Of a DNA stretch of 51,285 bases, positions 16,961-26,198 are shown one piece after another (position 1 is the stretch's first letter; each line of letters begins with the position of its first letter). The notes below the pieces were generated by a model, which was not told the DNA's origin, searched no databases, and was given only the letters and a program-made list of their open reading frames with translations. The translations under genes were made by a program, and so were the position numbers. Where the stretch lies: NCBI RefSeq assembly GCF_001654855.1, contig NZ_LXEN01000041.1, positions 1-51,285 on the forward strand. Direction: 5' to 3'. This stretch comes from Proteus myxofaciens ATCC 19692 (GTDB lineage: Bacteria; Pseudomonadota; Gammaproteobacteria; Enterobacterales; Enterobacteriaceae).

Positions 16961-19495
16961 TCATTGACATTGGGCTGAGAAATTAATAACAGACTTATTT
17001 TTCTCAGTATCTGATAAATCATATGTGAAAGCGCAAGCTTGATCTGCTTGATTGCCCCATTTCACATTAATTATTCCTTTGTCATTAAGACCTGTAATAT
17101 AAGCTTGTCCTGCATCCCCAATAAAAGATGAAATATTTCTATCTTCTATCGTTGCGATAGCACCGAAAGGTATTGGAGCTCCTTTATAGCTAATATTAAT
17201 AAAAGCTTTATAACCTACTTGAGGTTCAAAACTAGCAAGCACAACAGCGCCATTATCGGGTACAACACTTACAATAGCATTTTCAACTTCCACATTTTTA
17301 GGCAGTTTAGTGATATCTAATTCCACTCTATTAACTCGATAATTAGAGGCATAAGGAATAAGTGCATATCCGTTGCTATCGGTTGAAATACCACGATGCC
17401 CACTTATTGGTATATCGCGAGCTCCCGGTGCTTTAACCAAAATTGCCGTTTGATTTAAAGACTGTCCTAACGTTATCCCCCCAGAGTGAATTAACGCACC
17501 ACCTGTTAAACTATAATAAAGTTGAGAACTATCTTTATTATAAGAATAACCCGCAGTAGAAAGTACTTTAGGTGAATAATAAGTTCCTGAAACACTGCTC
17601 TGATATAATGTTCTCTCATTTTTATTATATCCTTGTGATATATTATAACTTAATGCATCATTCTCAAGTAAATTGCCACTTAATGTCATCTGATCATTAA
17701 GAGAGCCATTTAAATCGGAAACAAAAGAGTTACTAATATAACTATTTTTATAAATAGCTGTACTATCTGGTGATAAAAACAAACTCATCGGAGCGGATAT
17801 ATTAAATGATAACATTTGATCATTTTTATCGCTCCATAGCGTTTTATTATTAGAATAATTGGTACTAAAAGAAATTCCGTTATAACTGGTTGAATATCCC
17901 ATCTGTACTAACGTTTCTTTTTTAGAGGTATTCCAAAATGTTTTATTTTCACCGCTTAAATAAACAGAACCGATCCCTATAGGCTGGGAAATATTAATAC
18001 TTGTTTTTCCTTTAGTCTTAAAATTTAAATCATAGTAATAATTATCATTATTATCATATTTATCCTGGTTCATGTATTTGTAGTTAGTATCATTAAAATC
18101 ATAATAACCACTAGTAGAATAACGGTAACCGGCAAAATGAATATCAGTATCAGTTTTTTCTAAGTTCTTTTGATAAGATATTTCAAATTGTTGTCCATCA
18201 TGAGAGCTATTATCAGCAAGCTTAGAATGTGCCTGCGTCACAGAAAGTGAAACCGCACCTAATGTGCCTAAATTTTTTGCACTACCTAATGTAAAGCTAT
18301 TATAATTTTTGGATAATTGAGTACCACTAAAAAGAGTTAAGTCACTTTTTAATCCATAATAGAATTCCCCCATTACAAATTTATTTTTTTCAACCTCAGC
18401 ACCTCCATTTCTTACTTCACCCAAATTAATAGCATACTGAAAGCCACCTTCACGCTGCATATTTGGTAAAGAAGACCATGGAACCGTAAATGATTGAGTA
18501 CTACCGTCTGCTTCTTTTATTGTTACATATAAATCACCACCAGAGCCCACTGAATTTAAGTCATTTATCTCAAAGGGTCCTGCTGGAACAGTTTCTTGAT
18601 AAATTTCATAGCCACTTTGTTTAATAGAAACAACTGCAGTTCCTTTCGCAATGCCTCTTACTACGGGTGCAAAATTACGTAAACTATCAGGTAACATTGA
18701 TTCTTCAGAAGTAAGTTTAATACCTCTGAAACTAACACCATCATATAAATTTGACGAGGTATATGTATCGCCTAAAACTAATCGTGAACGCCATTCACCT
18801 AAATCACGAGATAAAGTTGTATTCACATGATTAAAATCGCTTTTAGCTCCTTGTTTACTGCTATTATAATTCCATGTTGAGTAGTCTCTTAATCTCCATG
18901 CACCAATATTTAGTCCTGATCTTAAGTTTAAATACTGTCGATTAGAAGAACTTCCTTTATAATCGTAGTTACCACCTGAATAAGCATAATTAATAATGGC
19001 ACTCGTAATCCCACTATTCCATTGACTAGGAGGAATATACCCTCTAGCTTTATTATCAATATATAACTGTGGTATTGATATATTTAAACGTAATTTACCA
19101 ATATCTAAATCAGTTTTCGCATCAGGAAAGAGTTCATCTATCGTTGTTGTTTTTATTTCTTTAGGAAGATATTCCTGTTTAATTGGCATAAGGCCAATTT
19201 CATTTTCATTAAAATAGGGCTGCATTCTTCTTTTATCATTATTAAACTTAAAATCCAAGGTTAATGTTGATAAAAAATTATTATTGATATAGACATCAAC
19301 TTTATAAAAACCATCTGGAATTTCTTGACCTTTCTCAAAATTTGATAGATCAGCAATATTTTCGACATCATCAGATAAAAGTAAAGGATTAAACCATAAA
19401 TCTTGTGCCAATGAATTAAAACTGACAATGGAAACAAGAAAAGCAGAAGTAATACTATACTTCCTACTCTTATTAAATTTGTGATCTTCTCTCAT
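16961..19495 (-). CDS. FimD-like usher of fim operon 2
   Basis: Outer-membrane usher of 844 residues. After a signal peptide (ending SLAQ) the N-terminal domain begins DLWFNPLLLSDDVENIADLSNFEKGQEIPDG. Conserved blocks: LRSGLNIGAWRLRDYSTW, RSRLVLGDTYT, SMLPDSLRNFAPVVRGIAKGTAVVSIKQSGYEIY, VPAGPFEINDL, VPWSSLPNMQREGG, ILVKAPGA, GYALIPYASNYRVNRVELD. The C-terminus has the usual cysteine pair (QACAF...FSAQCQ). It is clearly paralogous to, but well diverged from, the plus-strand FimD, arguing against a very recent duplication. Confidence 0.92.
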   Translation of the reverse strand: MREDHKFNKSRKYSITSAFLVSIVSFNSLAQDLWFNPLLLSDDVENIADLSNFEKGQEIPDGFYKVDVYINNNFLSTLTLDFKFNNDKRRMQPYFNENEIGLMPIKQEYLPKEIKTTTIDELFPDAKTDLDIGKLRLNISIPQLYIDNKARGYIPPSQWNSGITSAIINYAYSGGNYDYKGSSSNRQYLNLRSGLNIGAWRLRDYSTWNYNSSKQGAKSDFNHVNTTLSRDLGEWRSRLVLGDTYTSSNLYDGVSFRGIKLTSEESMLPDSLRNFAPVVRGIAKGTAVVSIKQSGYEIYQETVPAGPFEINDLNSVGSGGDLYVTIKEADGSTQSFTVPWSSLPNMQREGGFQYAINLGEVRNGGAEVEKNKFVMGEFYYGLKSDLTLFSGTQLSKNYNSFTLGSAKNLGTLGAVSLSVTQAHSKLADNSSHDGQQFEISYQKNLEKTDTDIHFAGYRYSTSGYYDFNDTNYKYMNQDKYDNNDNYYYDLNFKTKGKTSINISQPIGIGSVYLSGENKTFWNTSKKETLVQMGYSTSYNGISFSTNYSNNKTLWSDKNDQMLSFNISAPMSLFLSPDSTAIYKNSYISNSFVSDLNGSLNDQMTLSGNLLENDALSYNISQGYNKNERTLYQSSVSGTYYSPKVLSTAGYSYNKDSSQLYYSLTGGALIHSGGITLGQSLNQTAILVKAPGARDIPISGHRGISTDSNGYALIPYASNYRVNRVELDITKLPKNVEVENAIVSVVPDNGAVVLASFEPQVGYKAFINISYKGAPIPFGAIATIEDRNISSFIGDAGQAYITGLNDKGIINVKWGNQADQACAFTYDLSDTEKNKSVINFSAQCQ

Positions 19496-19528
19496 AATGC
19501 ATTCAGTCCATATAGAAATATAGAAATT

Positions 19529-20227
19529 TTATATTTTCTTTGTGATCCTTGGTGTCATAGAACCATAGTCATTAATGGTTTCATAACTGATTTCATTACT
19601 TACTTTTGAAGTAGCTTTAATAGGAACATTAGTCTCACCAAAAGGTGCAACCATAATATTCATTAGCTCATCATTATTTAATTTCAGTTGAACAAGGGTT
19701 ACAAAAACAGAAGAAGGGTTTTTGATAATTAATTTATCATTAGAAAGAGTAAATTCGAGTTTACTAGGTGCTTCTTCTAATGATTTTAATAATCCCTCTG
19801 GTCTATAAAACATTTTAATTCTATTTGTAATAGAGAATTGAAGTATATTTTTATCTGCATCTTTTTTATCAGAAGCAGGGATTGATTTTACATTTACCCA
19901 AAATAAAGATTCTCTATCTGTAGGTAATTGTGTATTCTTTTTATCTAAAATTAATAAATTATTCTCTTTTTTTCCTTGCATCATAAACAAAGGAGGAGTA
20001 ATCATAAATTGTTCGCTTTTCCCTCCATCTTTATTTTCTACCCATGATTGAATAAGATAAGCATCTTCATCTAAACTAGTACTAATAGGTAAGATAACTT
20101 GTTCTTTATCTATTGGAAAAATAACTCTCGTAGTACCTAAAGATACTCCAGCTTGCACCGATAATGAGACACTTATCACGCCTACAATTAATACTATAGT
20201 GCTGATTATTTTATTTTTTAATATCAT
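19529..20227 (-). CDS. FimC-like periplasmic chaperone of fim operon 2
   Basis: PapD-superfamily chaperone, 232 residues, signal peptide ending VQA followed by GVSLGTTRVIFP. Family blocks: LIQSWVENKDGG, MITPPLFMMQGKKENNLLILD, LPTDRESLFWVNVKSIPASD, LQFSITNRIKMFYRPEGL, VAPFGETNVP, YETINDYGSMTP. Same length as the predicted FimC of operon 1. It serves the pilins of the minus-strand operon. Confidence 0.9.
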   Translation of the reverse strand: MILKNKIISTIVLIVGVISVSLSVQAGVSLGTTRVIFPIDKEQVILPISTSLDEDAYLIQSWVENKDGGKSEQFMITPPLFMMQGKKENNLLILDKKNTQLPTDRESLFWVNVKSIPASDKKDADKNILQFSITNRIKMFYRPEGLLKSLEEAPSKLEFTLSNDKLIIKNPSSVFVTLVQLKLNNDELMNIMVAPFGETNVPIKATSKVSNEISYETINDYGSMTPRITKKI

Positions 20228-20246
20228 TTAAGCTTCCAAATTTATT

Positions 20247-20780
20247 TTATTGATAACTAACAAGTAAGTTAGCTGTAATCTCAGGAATAAGATTTTTCTT
20301 TTCTTTTTTAATTAGACGATATTTTGCAATCAAATAAAACTCAACTGAATCATCATTTGACTGATAATTAGGATCAAAATCTGAATTAACAATAAGTATA
20401 TTTTCATTATGATCAAATAAAACAATACCTGTATGTTGCTTTATATTTCCTTCATAATTAATCATTAGCAACTCTTTATTTATAGAAGATACTTTATTAA
20501 AGGAAACAATTACTCCATCAGAGATATATCTTTTACATCCCTTGAATATAAATGTATATTTTAATAAATTTATAATCTTTTTTTCTTGTGGTATATCTGA
20601 ATTAATAATTCGATCAAGATTTCTATTTTGGTAATCTCCGCTAATATCTAGTTGGCAAGTAGAATTAACAATACTTCCATTAAAGAAAGTAAACCCACTA
20701 ATCTTTGCATTGAGATTACCACTTTTAGCATTTACTAAAAGTGGTAAAGCTAATGCACATATGAAAATCAAGATCCTCAT
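20247..20780 (-). CDS. FimI-like minor pilin of fim operon 2
   Basis: A 177-residue exported protein in the FimI slot. It retains a signal peptide (ending VNA), NLNAKISGFTFFNGSIVNSTCQLD, a second cysteine in FIFKGCKRYISDGVIVSF, VEFYLIAKYRLI and a C-terminal ANLLVSYQ. Conservation is low and the gene is very AT-rich and lysine/asparagine-rich, so the FimI assignment rests largely on order and the KYR motif. Confidence 0.7.
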   Translation of the reverse strand: MRILIFICALALPLLVNAKSGNLNAKISGFTFFNGSIVNSTCQLDISGDYQNRNLDRIINSDIPQEKKIINLLKYTFIFKGCKRYISDGVIVSFNKVSSINKELLMINYEGNIKQHTGIVLFDHNENILIVNSDFDPNYQSNDDSVEFYLIAKYRLIKKEKKNLIPEITANLLVSYQ

Positions 20781-20797
20781 ATCTGCTTTACTTTCAA

Positions 20798-21343
20798 TTA
20801 ATCATACTGAACGTTAAATGTAGCAACTGCGTTTGCTTGCCCCGCAACAACTGTGTCTCCAGTAGAGATATAGCGTGCAGTTAAAGGAATAACGTTTTTA
20901 CCATCAACAAGTGAGGTTTTTGCACCAAAAGTACTACCATCAACCTTAAAATTAGCACCACTTTGATCAACAATATTGATACCAATATTTTTTGCTGAGC
21001 CATCAGTATTACCAGAAAGCGCTAAAATATCACTCGCCGTCGATGTTTGGCCTAAAAATGAAAAAGCAGCATTTTTGGCAATAGTCGTATCACAGTTATT
21101 TAAAGTAATATTGAAATCTTTAGCATCTGATTTATCCCCTTTAGCACCAAAGGCTGAAGTTCTTACTTGCCCCATTTCAACAGTTTGATTCATTGATTCA
21201 CTATCTACAGAACAACCAGCAGCAACGATTTGTCCAACAAAATGAACCGTACCACCACTTACTGTCACCGTTGCAGCATTAGCATATCCAGCAAATGCCA
21301 TAGTTAATACTGCAGCTAAACCAGATATTTTAAATAATTTCAT
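20798..21343 (-). CDS. FimA-like major pilin of fim operon 2
   Basis: A 181-residue major pilin: signal peptide ending ANA, then ATVTVSGGTVHFVGQIVAAGCSVDSES, VEMGQVRTSAFG, FNITLNNCDTTIAKNAAFSFLGQ, SAKNIGINIVD, VIPLTARYISTG and QANAVATFNVQYD. The paired cysteines and beta-strand motifs are those of type 1 pilins. AAAGGTG precedes the ATG. It is the first structural gene of the minus-strand operon and probably the most highly expressed. Confidence 0.92.
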   Translation of the reverse strand: MKLFKISGLAAVLTMAFAGYANAATVTVSGGTVHFVGQIVAAGCSVDSESMNQTVEMGQVRTSAFGAKGDKSDAKDFNITLNNCDTTIAKNAAFSFLGQTSTASDILALSGNTDGSAKNIGINIVDQSGANFKVDGSTFGAKTSLVDGKNVIPLTARYISTGDTVVAGQANAVATFNVQYD

Positions 21344-21400
21344 TTTGACACCTTTTATTAGTTATAAATAAATATTATTTTTTACTAGAGAAAAACACCA

Positions 21401-21436
21401 CTACATATATAAAATTCAATAATTTTATATATGTAG
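21401..21436 (-). repeat. Perfect 16-bp inverted repeat between regulator 2 and its pilin gene
   Basis: CTACATATATAAAATT (21401-21416) and its exact complement (21421-21436) flank a CAAT loop. Reading the minus strand, the hairpin is followed by TGGTGTTTTTCTC, giving a terminator- or attenuator-like shape between the regulator stop and the major pilin start. Operon 1 has a shorter dyad at the equivalent place (7751-7774). Confidence 0.6.
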
Positions 21437-21528
21437 TATTATGAATACGTCACTACGATAAAATTTAAAGAATAGAATTCCCATACTAAATGAATAGTAA
21501 ATAATATATTTATTTTTAATTTTGATAA

Positions 21529-21804
21529 TTAGCTAGTTAAATCTATATTTTCCACTATAGTATTTTTATAAATGACCTCTTTAATATAATCTTCCCAAGT
21601 TAATCCTAAAACATTTAAACAATGATTTAACATGGTAATAGATAAAACATTTTTACCTGTTTCATATCTAGAAACCTGCTGTTGACTAATAAAAAGTAAA
21701 TTACCAAACAATACCCCAGTCAATCCTTTATCGATACGATGCTTTTTTATAAAAGCACCTGTTTTGGCATTTAAGCTAATAACATTATTAATATTGTTAT
21801 TCAT
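21529..21804 (-). CDS. MrpJ-family XRE-type fimbrial regulator 2
   Basis: A 91-residue helix-turn-helix protein: IKKHRIDKGLTGVLFGNLLFISQQQVSRYETGKN, where SQQQVSRYE matches the recognition-helix signature of MrpJ-type regulators. The ATG follows an excellent GAGGAGG ribosome site. It precedes the second fim operon just as regulator 1 precedes the first, and its upstream DNA holds the mirrored operator array. Expected role: control of fimbrial and motility genes; the target here is inferred from position. Confidence 0.8.
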   Translation of the reverse strand: MNNNINNVISLNAKTGAFIKKHRIDKGLTGVLFGNLLFISQQQVSRYETGKNVLSITMLNHCLNVLGLTWEDYIKEVIYKNTIVENIDLTS

Positions 21805-21910
21805 TTAAACCTCCTCGATACTAGTTCTACTTTATTAACAAATAGAATAATGGAATATATATCCACGTGTTTAACTTGAGTAAAACTATATACAATAAAA
21901 AATTATCTTT

Positions 21911-21993
21911 AAAGACGATAATATCGATCGTTAACTAAAATTTAATAGGTTACGCCTATCAAAAACACAGTAACGATCGGAAAAACATATCAA
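21911..21993. promoter_or_regulatory. Operator array upstream of MrpJ-like regulator 2
   Basis: The central dyad TTAATAG-N7-CTATCAA (21942-21962, centre 21952) is flanked symmetrically by CGATCG at 21925-21930 and 21974-21979, each 24.5 bases from the centre. The outer right site reads ACGATCG-N7-ATATCAA (21973-21993, centre 21983), 31 bases from the core, matching the 31-32-base phasing upstream of regulator 1. The elements are seen directly; binding is inferred. Confidence 0.65.
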
Positions 21994-22675
21994 TGTAGCA
22001 ACTTAATAAAATATATAAATTATAATCACCTGATTTATAACAAATTTTTTATCATATATGAAAAACAAATTTATTATTTTTTTATATATTTATTTTCAAA
22101 TAATTATCAATATTTTAACAACACATATTTATTAAAATAATTTGTTACAAAAATAGGAATATTTAAATAGAAATAATGTATCCAACATAAAAATTTCATT
22201 AAAAAAACATAAAGAAACATAAAGAAATAAATTTAATTTTTATCGTTACTTTAAAAAGGTAATGATAAATTTATTTTCACTCACATAAAGAATTATCGAC
22301 ATGAATATTGATATAACTTTGAAATAAAACACTACACTTAAATTTAGACATTAAGAAAAATAGTCTGTTTTATAGATAAATTACTATTTGATAAATTTCT
22401 CACACTCAATTTAATTATAAAAATAAAATATTTTAATAAAACATATAAATAAATGAAAATTGCATATAACACACAAAAAATAAGTAAACTTACTTATCGC
22501 ATTGTTATAAAATTACTCTATCTCTAATAAATTATGCTAAACATAAATAAGAAAGATCGTAGTTCAAGCTTACCTATCATATTTATGGACAGGTAGTATA
22601 CCCCTCAGATATTTTTCACTTTGAAAATTTGATTATAAATTAGGCTATTATTCATGATTTATTTATCAATCTAAT
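21994..22675. other. AT-rich intergenic region between fim operon 2 and blc
   Basis: Roughly 680 bases of very AT-rich DNA without a credible reading frame. It presumably contains the distal promoter region of regulator 2. I see no RNA gene or repeat in it that I can defend. Confidence 0.4.
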
Positions 22676-22698
22676 AAAAAGCCCGCATTAAGCGGGCT
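22676..22698 (-). terminator. Terminator of blc
   Basis: AGCCCGC (22680-22686) and GCGGGCT (22692-22698) form a 7-bp GC-rich stem with a 5-base loop; on the minus strand the stem runs into a T-run (complement of the As at 22676-22680). Confidence 0.8.
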
Positions 22699-22765
22699 AT
22701 TATTTTCGTGTAGTAAATTTTTTATATTCCCATCATCGATGTAAAAAGATAAATGCGCTATAATT

Positions 22766-23281
22766 TTACTGAAATATCAATATCCTTTGTCTATCAAAAC
22801 CGTAATTGCTTGCAAAATCAATATATTCATTTAATAGCTCTGATGGCATTGTTGGTGTACGAGATAATATCCACAAATAGTCTTTATTAGGACCAACAAC
22901 TAATGAATATTGATAATCATCATCAAGCTTTATAATATTATAGCCACCATAAAAAGGACCAAAGAATGAGACTTTCAAAGCACCAAAATTAGAGAAACCA
23001 ACAAAATAGGCTTTCCCTATACTTTCTTTCCATTTTTTGTTATTTGCATTCCATCCTCTGTTTACTACCTTTACCCCACCATCATCACGAAGAGAATAAT
23101 TAGCAGTAACTTTGCTTAATCCTTTTTCAAACCGATTATCTATTCTAGCGACTTCATACCATTCGCCAAGATAACGCGATAAGTCCAAATTCTTAACTGG
23201 CGATATATCATCTGGTACTTTAACACTGCATCCGTTAAGTAGAAGCATACTTAAAAACATGAAAATAGATTTTATTTGCAT
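22766..23281 (-). CDS. blc: Outer-membrane lipoprotein lipocalin (Blc)
   Basis: Bacterial lipocalin of 171 residues. The lipobox LLNGC places the lipidated cysteine at residue 18. Lipocalin motif 1 is LSRYLGEWYEVARIDNRFEKGL; further family blocks are VTANYSLRDDGGVKVVNRGW, KAYFVGFSNFGALKVSFFGPFYGGYNIIKLD, YSLVVGP and YLWILSRTP. Family role: binding lysophospholipids or fatty acids at the outer membrane, often stationary-phase induced. A GAGG ribosome site precedes the ATG and a strong terminator follows. Probably a single-gene unit. Confidence 0.93.
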   Translation of the reverse strand: MQIKSIFMFLSMLLLNGCSVKVPDDISPVKNLDLSRYLGEWYEVARIDNRFEKGLSKVTANYSLRDDGGVKVVNRGWNANNKKWKESIGKAYFVGFSNFGALKVSFFGPFYGGYNIIKLDDDYQYSLVVGPNKDYLWILSRTPTMPSELLNEYIDFASNYGFDRQRILIFQ

Positions 23282-23561
23282 TGTGACCTCACTGAATATT
23301 CATCGATAAGGTACTTTCTCATAAAAAAGACCACTGAGCGATATATTCAATTTATTAAGTATTAATAATCAATCTACACTCTACTATTTCGTCTATCACC
23401 TGACTATTAGCAAGCATATTTCATTTTATATTCATCTTTTATAATGATGAGTAATTCTTCCTTAATCAATTAGCTCGCAGAGTGGTAATTCTAGAGGTTA
23501 TTACTAATAAATTGCTATTTGCTTAAATTTACGGTTTATCCACAAAAATATATCCTTAGAT

Positions 23562-23588
23562 ACAAAAAAGCCCCGCTATAGCGAGGCT
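23562..23588 (-). terminator. Terminator of the amidase gene
   Basis: AGCCCCGC (23569-23576), loop TATA, GCGAGGCT (23581-23588) with one internal mismatch; on the minus strand it runs into a T-run (complement of AAAAAA at 23564-23569). It lies about 25 bases after the amidase stop. Confidence 0.8.
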
Positions 23589-23614
23589 CTGATATACAAT
23601 TATTTATCTAAAAG

Positions 23615-24391
23615 TTAAGGAAAATATTTAAGCACCAATGCATCAAGAATAGACACCGTTTCAAAGTCAACATGGCCATCATAATTAGTAGGCCTAAAAT
23701 GAAGTTGAAAAGCCCGAATTAACATTTTATAACCATATTCAGTTTGTGCTCCCGAAGTGTCATAACCATATTTTTTCAATTTAGCTAAAATATCTTGTTT
23801 CGGTGGTAATTGATTAGACTGCATTAATGCTTTAAAACACCTTAATTTTGTCTCTTCATCGTACCAAGCACCAATACCTACATCATAAAGCTGTTTCCAT
23901 GGAAAAGCTGCGCCAGGGTCACTCTTACGCCCATCAGGCGAAATATCCGAATGTCCAACAACATTAGTCGGAGAAATATCTGGATATCGGGCAATAATAT
24001 TCGCAGCTAGCTGCTTAATTGCTTCAATTTGATTAGCGTTATAAGGAGGAAAAGTGAATTGCCCATTATTATCACTCGCCTGGTTAACAATCTCAATCCC
24101 TATAGAGGTATCATTAAGATTAGATCTACCAGCCCAATAACTGACACCAGCATGCCAAGCTCTATCATTTTCATCAACAAGGTTAAAAACTTGCATGTCA
24201 TTAAACCCGGCTTCTTTATATGTTTTGTCAGTTGGATCTGGTACTAAATAATGAGCACTAACACCACCATTACCTGATAGCGCATTCACAGAGTTTTTAA
24301 AATTTAATGCAGTATAATGCATAACTAAAAACCGAACTCTGCGATTAAATCCTTTTATTGAACGATAAGAGTCATAATTAATTTTTAACAT
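23615..24391 (-). CDS. amiD: AmiD-like zinc N-acetylmuramoyl-L-alanine amidase without a signal peptide
   Basis: Amidase_2 (NAGPA/PGRP-type) enzyme that cuts the bond between MurNAc and the stem peptide. Zinc ligand regions are visible: H25 in FLVMHYTA, the AWHAG motif, and VVGHSDISPDGRKSDPG. A C-terminal peptidoglycan-binding-like domain (YGYKMLIRAFQLHFRPTNYDGHVD) follows, as in E. coli AmiD. E. coli AmiD is an outer-membrane lipoprotein of 276 residues; this 258-residue protein begins directly at the catalytic domain, with a good AGAAGGA ribosome site at this ATG and no signal peptide or lipobox. It could act in the cytoplasm on recycled muropeptides or be exported another way. Confidence 0.85.
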   Translation of the reverse strand: MLKINYDSYRSIKGFNRRVRFLVMHYTALNFKNSVNALSGNGGVSAHYLVPDPTDKTYKEAGFNDMQVFNLVDENDRAWHAGVSYWAGRSNLNDTSIGIEIVNQASDNNGQFTFPPYNANQIEAIKQLAANIIARYPDISPTNVVGHSDISPDGRKSDPGAAFPWKQLYDVGIGAWYDEETKLRCFKALMQSNQLPPKQDILAKLKKYGYDTSGAQTEYGYKMLIRAFQLHFRPTNYDGHVDFETVSILDALVLKYFP

Positions 24392-24771
24392 AATAGATCC
24401 TTCTAAGTCTGTAGAATAAAAACTAAACCGTAATAATTCTTAACATAGGTCATATAAATCTACTATCAGATTTATATTAATAATATTTGTATGTTCTATA
24501 TTTTCAAATAAATGATTAAACGAAAGTAAAATCTTTATACTCCATTATTTTAATTAAGATTTTAAATTTAAATAAAAGATTAAAACTTAATAAATTTCAA
24601 CAAATTAACTTAATAAAATCATTAAAAAAATTATTTACTATTATATGTAGATAGATTTGTCAATTTATAAATAATGTAAAATAATCAGTAAAAGAAAACT
24701 ATAGCGTTATCACTTGTTCGAATAGTCCTCTAAAACAAAGAACTATCTATATTAGCGAACCCCTAAGATTA
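24392..24771. other. AT-rich intergenic region, no gene seen
   Basis: About 380 bases between two minus-strand genes. It should hold the promoter of the amidase near its left end and the 3' end of the lipase transcript at its right. A weak ATAGT/ACTAT hairpin near 24710-24740 has no T-run. Confidence 0.4.
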
Positions 24772-25902
24772 TTATTTTTTATTTTCTTTTTTCATTAATT
24801 CTAAAACAAATGGCACTGAATCACGTAAAGAAACATTGTACACATCTAAATGACCTATATCTGCATATTCATGTACTTCAGCAATTGTCCCGGCTTTTAA
24901 TACGTCAGCTGCAAACTCTTGCTGCCAAATTGTTAATACATGAATATCAGATAACCCAATTCCAATAAATACAGGTTTATTAACAAGAAGTTTTTTATAA
25001 TTTAAACTCGCAGATTCTTGCTCTAATAATTCTTTAAACTTAGGCTTTAGGCTGTTAGAAGAATTTAACTTATTATCCATAACTAGTTGACTTAATGGGC
25101 TAATACACAGCGTTTTCGCTTTTTCAACATAAGGCAACGCTAATTCTTGGAAATAATCTTCCGCTTTTAAAGCATCATTTTTATCAGCAGCTGAAAGATA
25201 GAGATAAATTGCATAAGGTAATTTTCTATCACCTTCATCATGAATATCATCACTGATAAAATTTTCAAGTAGATTGTCGCTAAAGTAAGGTGTGCCTGTA
25301 ATAATTGCACCGAGTATATTCAACTCTGGTGCATATTCAGGTTGATAGCCTACAGAGGCGAAAGCTGCGTGGGCGCCTTGTGATTGCCCCATAAAAATAA
25401 AGTTATTACTTAATGGAAACTCCTTAAGTACGGCTTTCGCACTATCTAAAGCGCTCCATGCTGTCGCTCTCTCATCCATATAATGGTGCAATCCCGATGA
25501 GCCTAATCCAGGATAATCAGGTGCAACAATGGTAAATCCAAGTGATAACCACGTATTTAAATACTGAGATACACGACTATTTTTAGGTGCTAATGATGGT
25601 GCACAGCTAGGCGCAATACCTACGGTTCCATGATTCCAAACAATAACAGGCCAGCCATCTTTAGGGGGTTGTGCTTTAGGGATAAATACGGCGCCAGTAT
25701 CTTCTCGAATAACTTCACCTCTCACACTATCACGGGAAGTATAAGAAACTTTATATTGTTCAAAAGCTTCGCTTAATCCCAAATCTGGTTCTAGCACTTG
25801 TTTATTAGTGATTAAGCCTGATTCATCGGGGAGATTATCATTCACAGTGTTGAGAATAGATACTGAAGAGATAGGTGATGATTTTTCATTGAAAAGTTGC
25901 AT
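24772..25902 (-). CDS. Secretory-lipase-family alpha/beta hydrolase
   Basis: A 376-residue alpha/beta hydrolase resembling the LIP (secretory lipase) family. Features: VIVWNHGTVGIAPSCAP with the oxyanion-region HG, the nucleophile elbow GQSQG (Ser174), a candidate acid in GIGLSDIHV and the catalytic His in ADIGHLDV near the C-terminus. Despite the family name there is no signal peptide at the N-terminus, so the protein is likely cytoplasmic or exported by another route. The ATG has an AAGGAA ribosome site. Natural substrate cannot be read from sequence; ester or lipid hydrolysis is expected. Gene is flanked by non-coding DNA and seems monocistronic. Confidence 0.75.
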   Translation of the reverse strand: MQLFNEKSSPISSVSILNTVNDNLPDESGLITNKQVLEPDLGLSEAFEQYKVSYTSRDSVRGEVIREDTGAVFIPKAQPPKDGWPVIVWNHGTVGIAPSCAPSLAPKNSRVSQYLNTWLSLGFTIVAPDYPGLGSSGLHHYMDERATAWSALDSAKAVLKEFPLSNNFIFMGQSQGAHAAFASVGYQPEYAPELNILGAIITGTPYFSDNLLENFISDDIHDEGDRKLPYAIYLYLSAADKNDALKAEDYFQELALPYVEKAKTLCISPLSQLVMDNKLNSSNSLKPKFKELLEQESASLNYKKLLVNKPVFIGIGLSDIHVLTIWQQEFAADVLKAGTIAEVHEYADIGHLDVYNVSLRDSVPFVLELMKKENKK

Positions 25903-26198
25903 ATATATTTCCTTATATTATTGATTAAATTCCATTTAATACAATTAAGATGATAACTCATTATTTATTAACTATTGATATCAACTGACTTTTTAACCTT
26001 GTCATTTCTAAAATGCATTGCCTCTTTAGAAATAATCACTGACATTTTGATGTATTAACTTTGATCCAAAATTATTCAGTGATTTCGCTAAAAATTCATT
26101 CTAAGCGTTACTAGTGATCAAAAAGCATTCATTGTATTCATCGATAGCGTCATGCTTTCGATTCATCAAATTTACCTCAAAGATAAATTAATTGCAAT

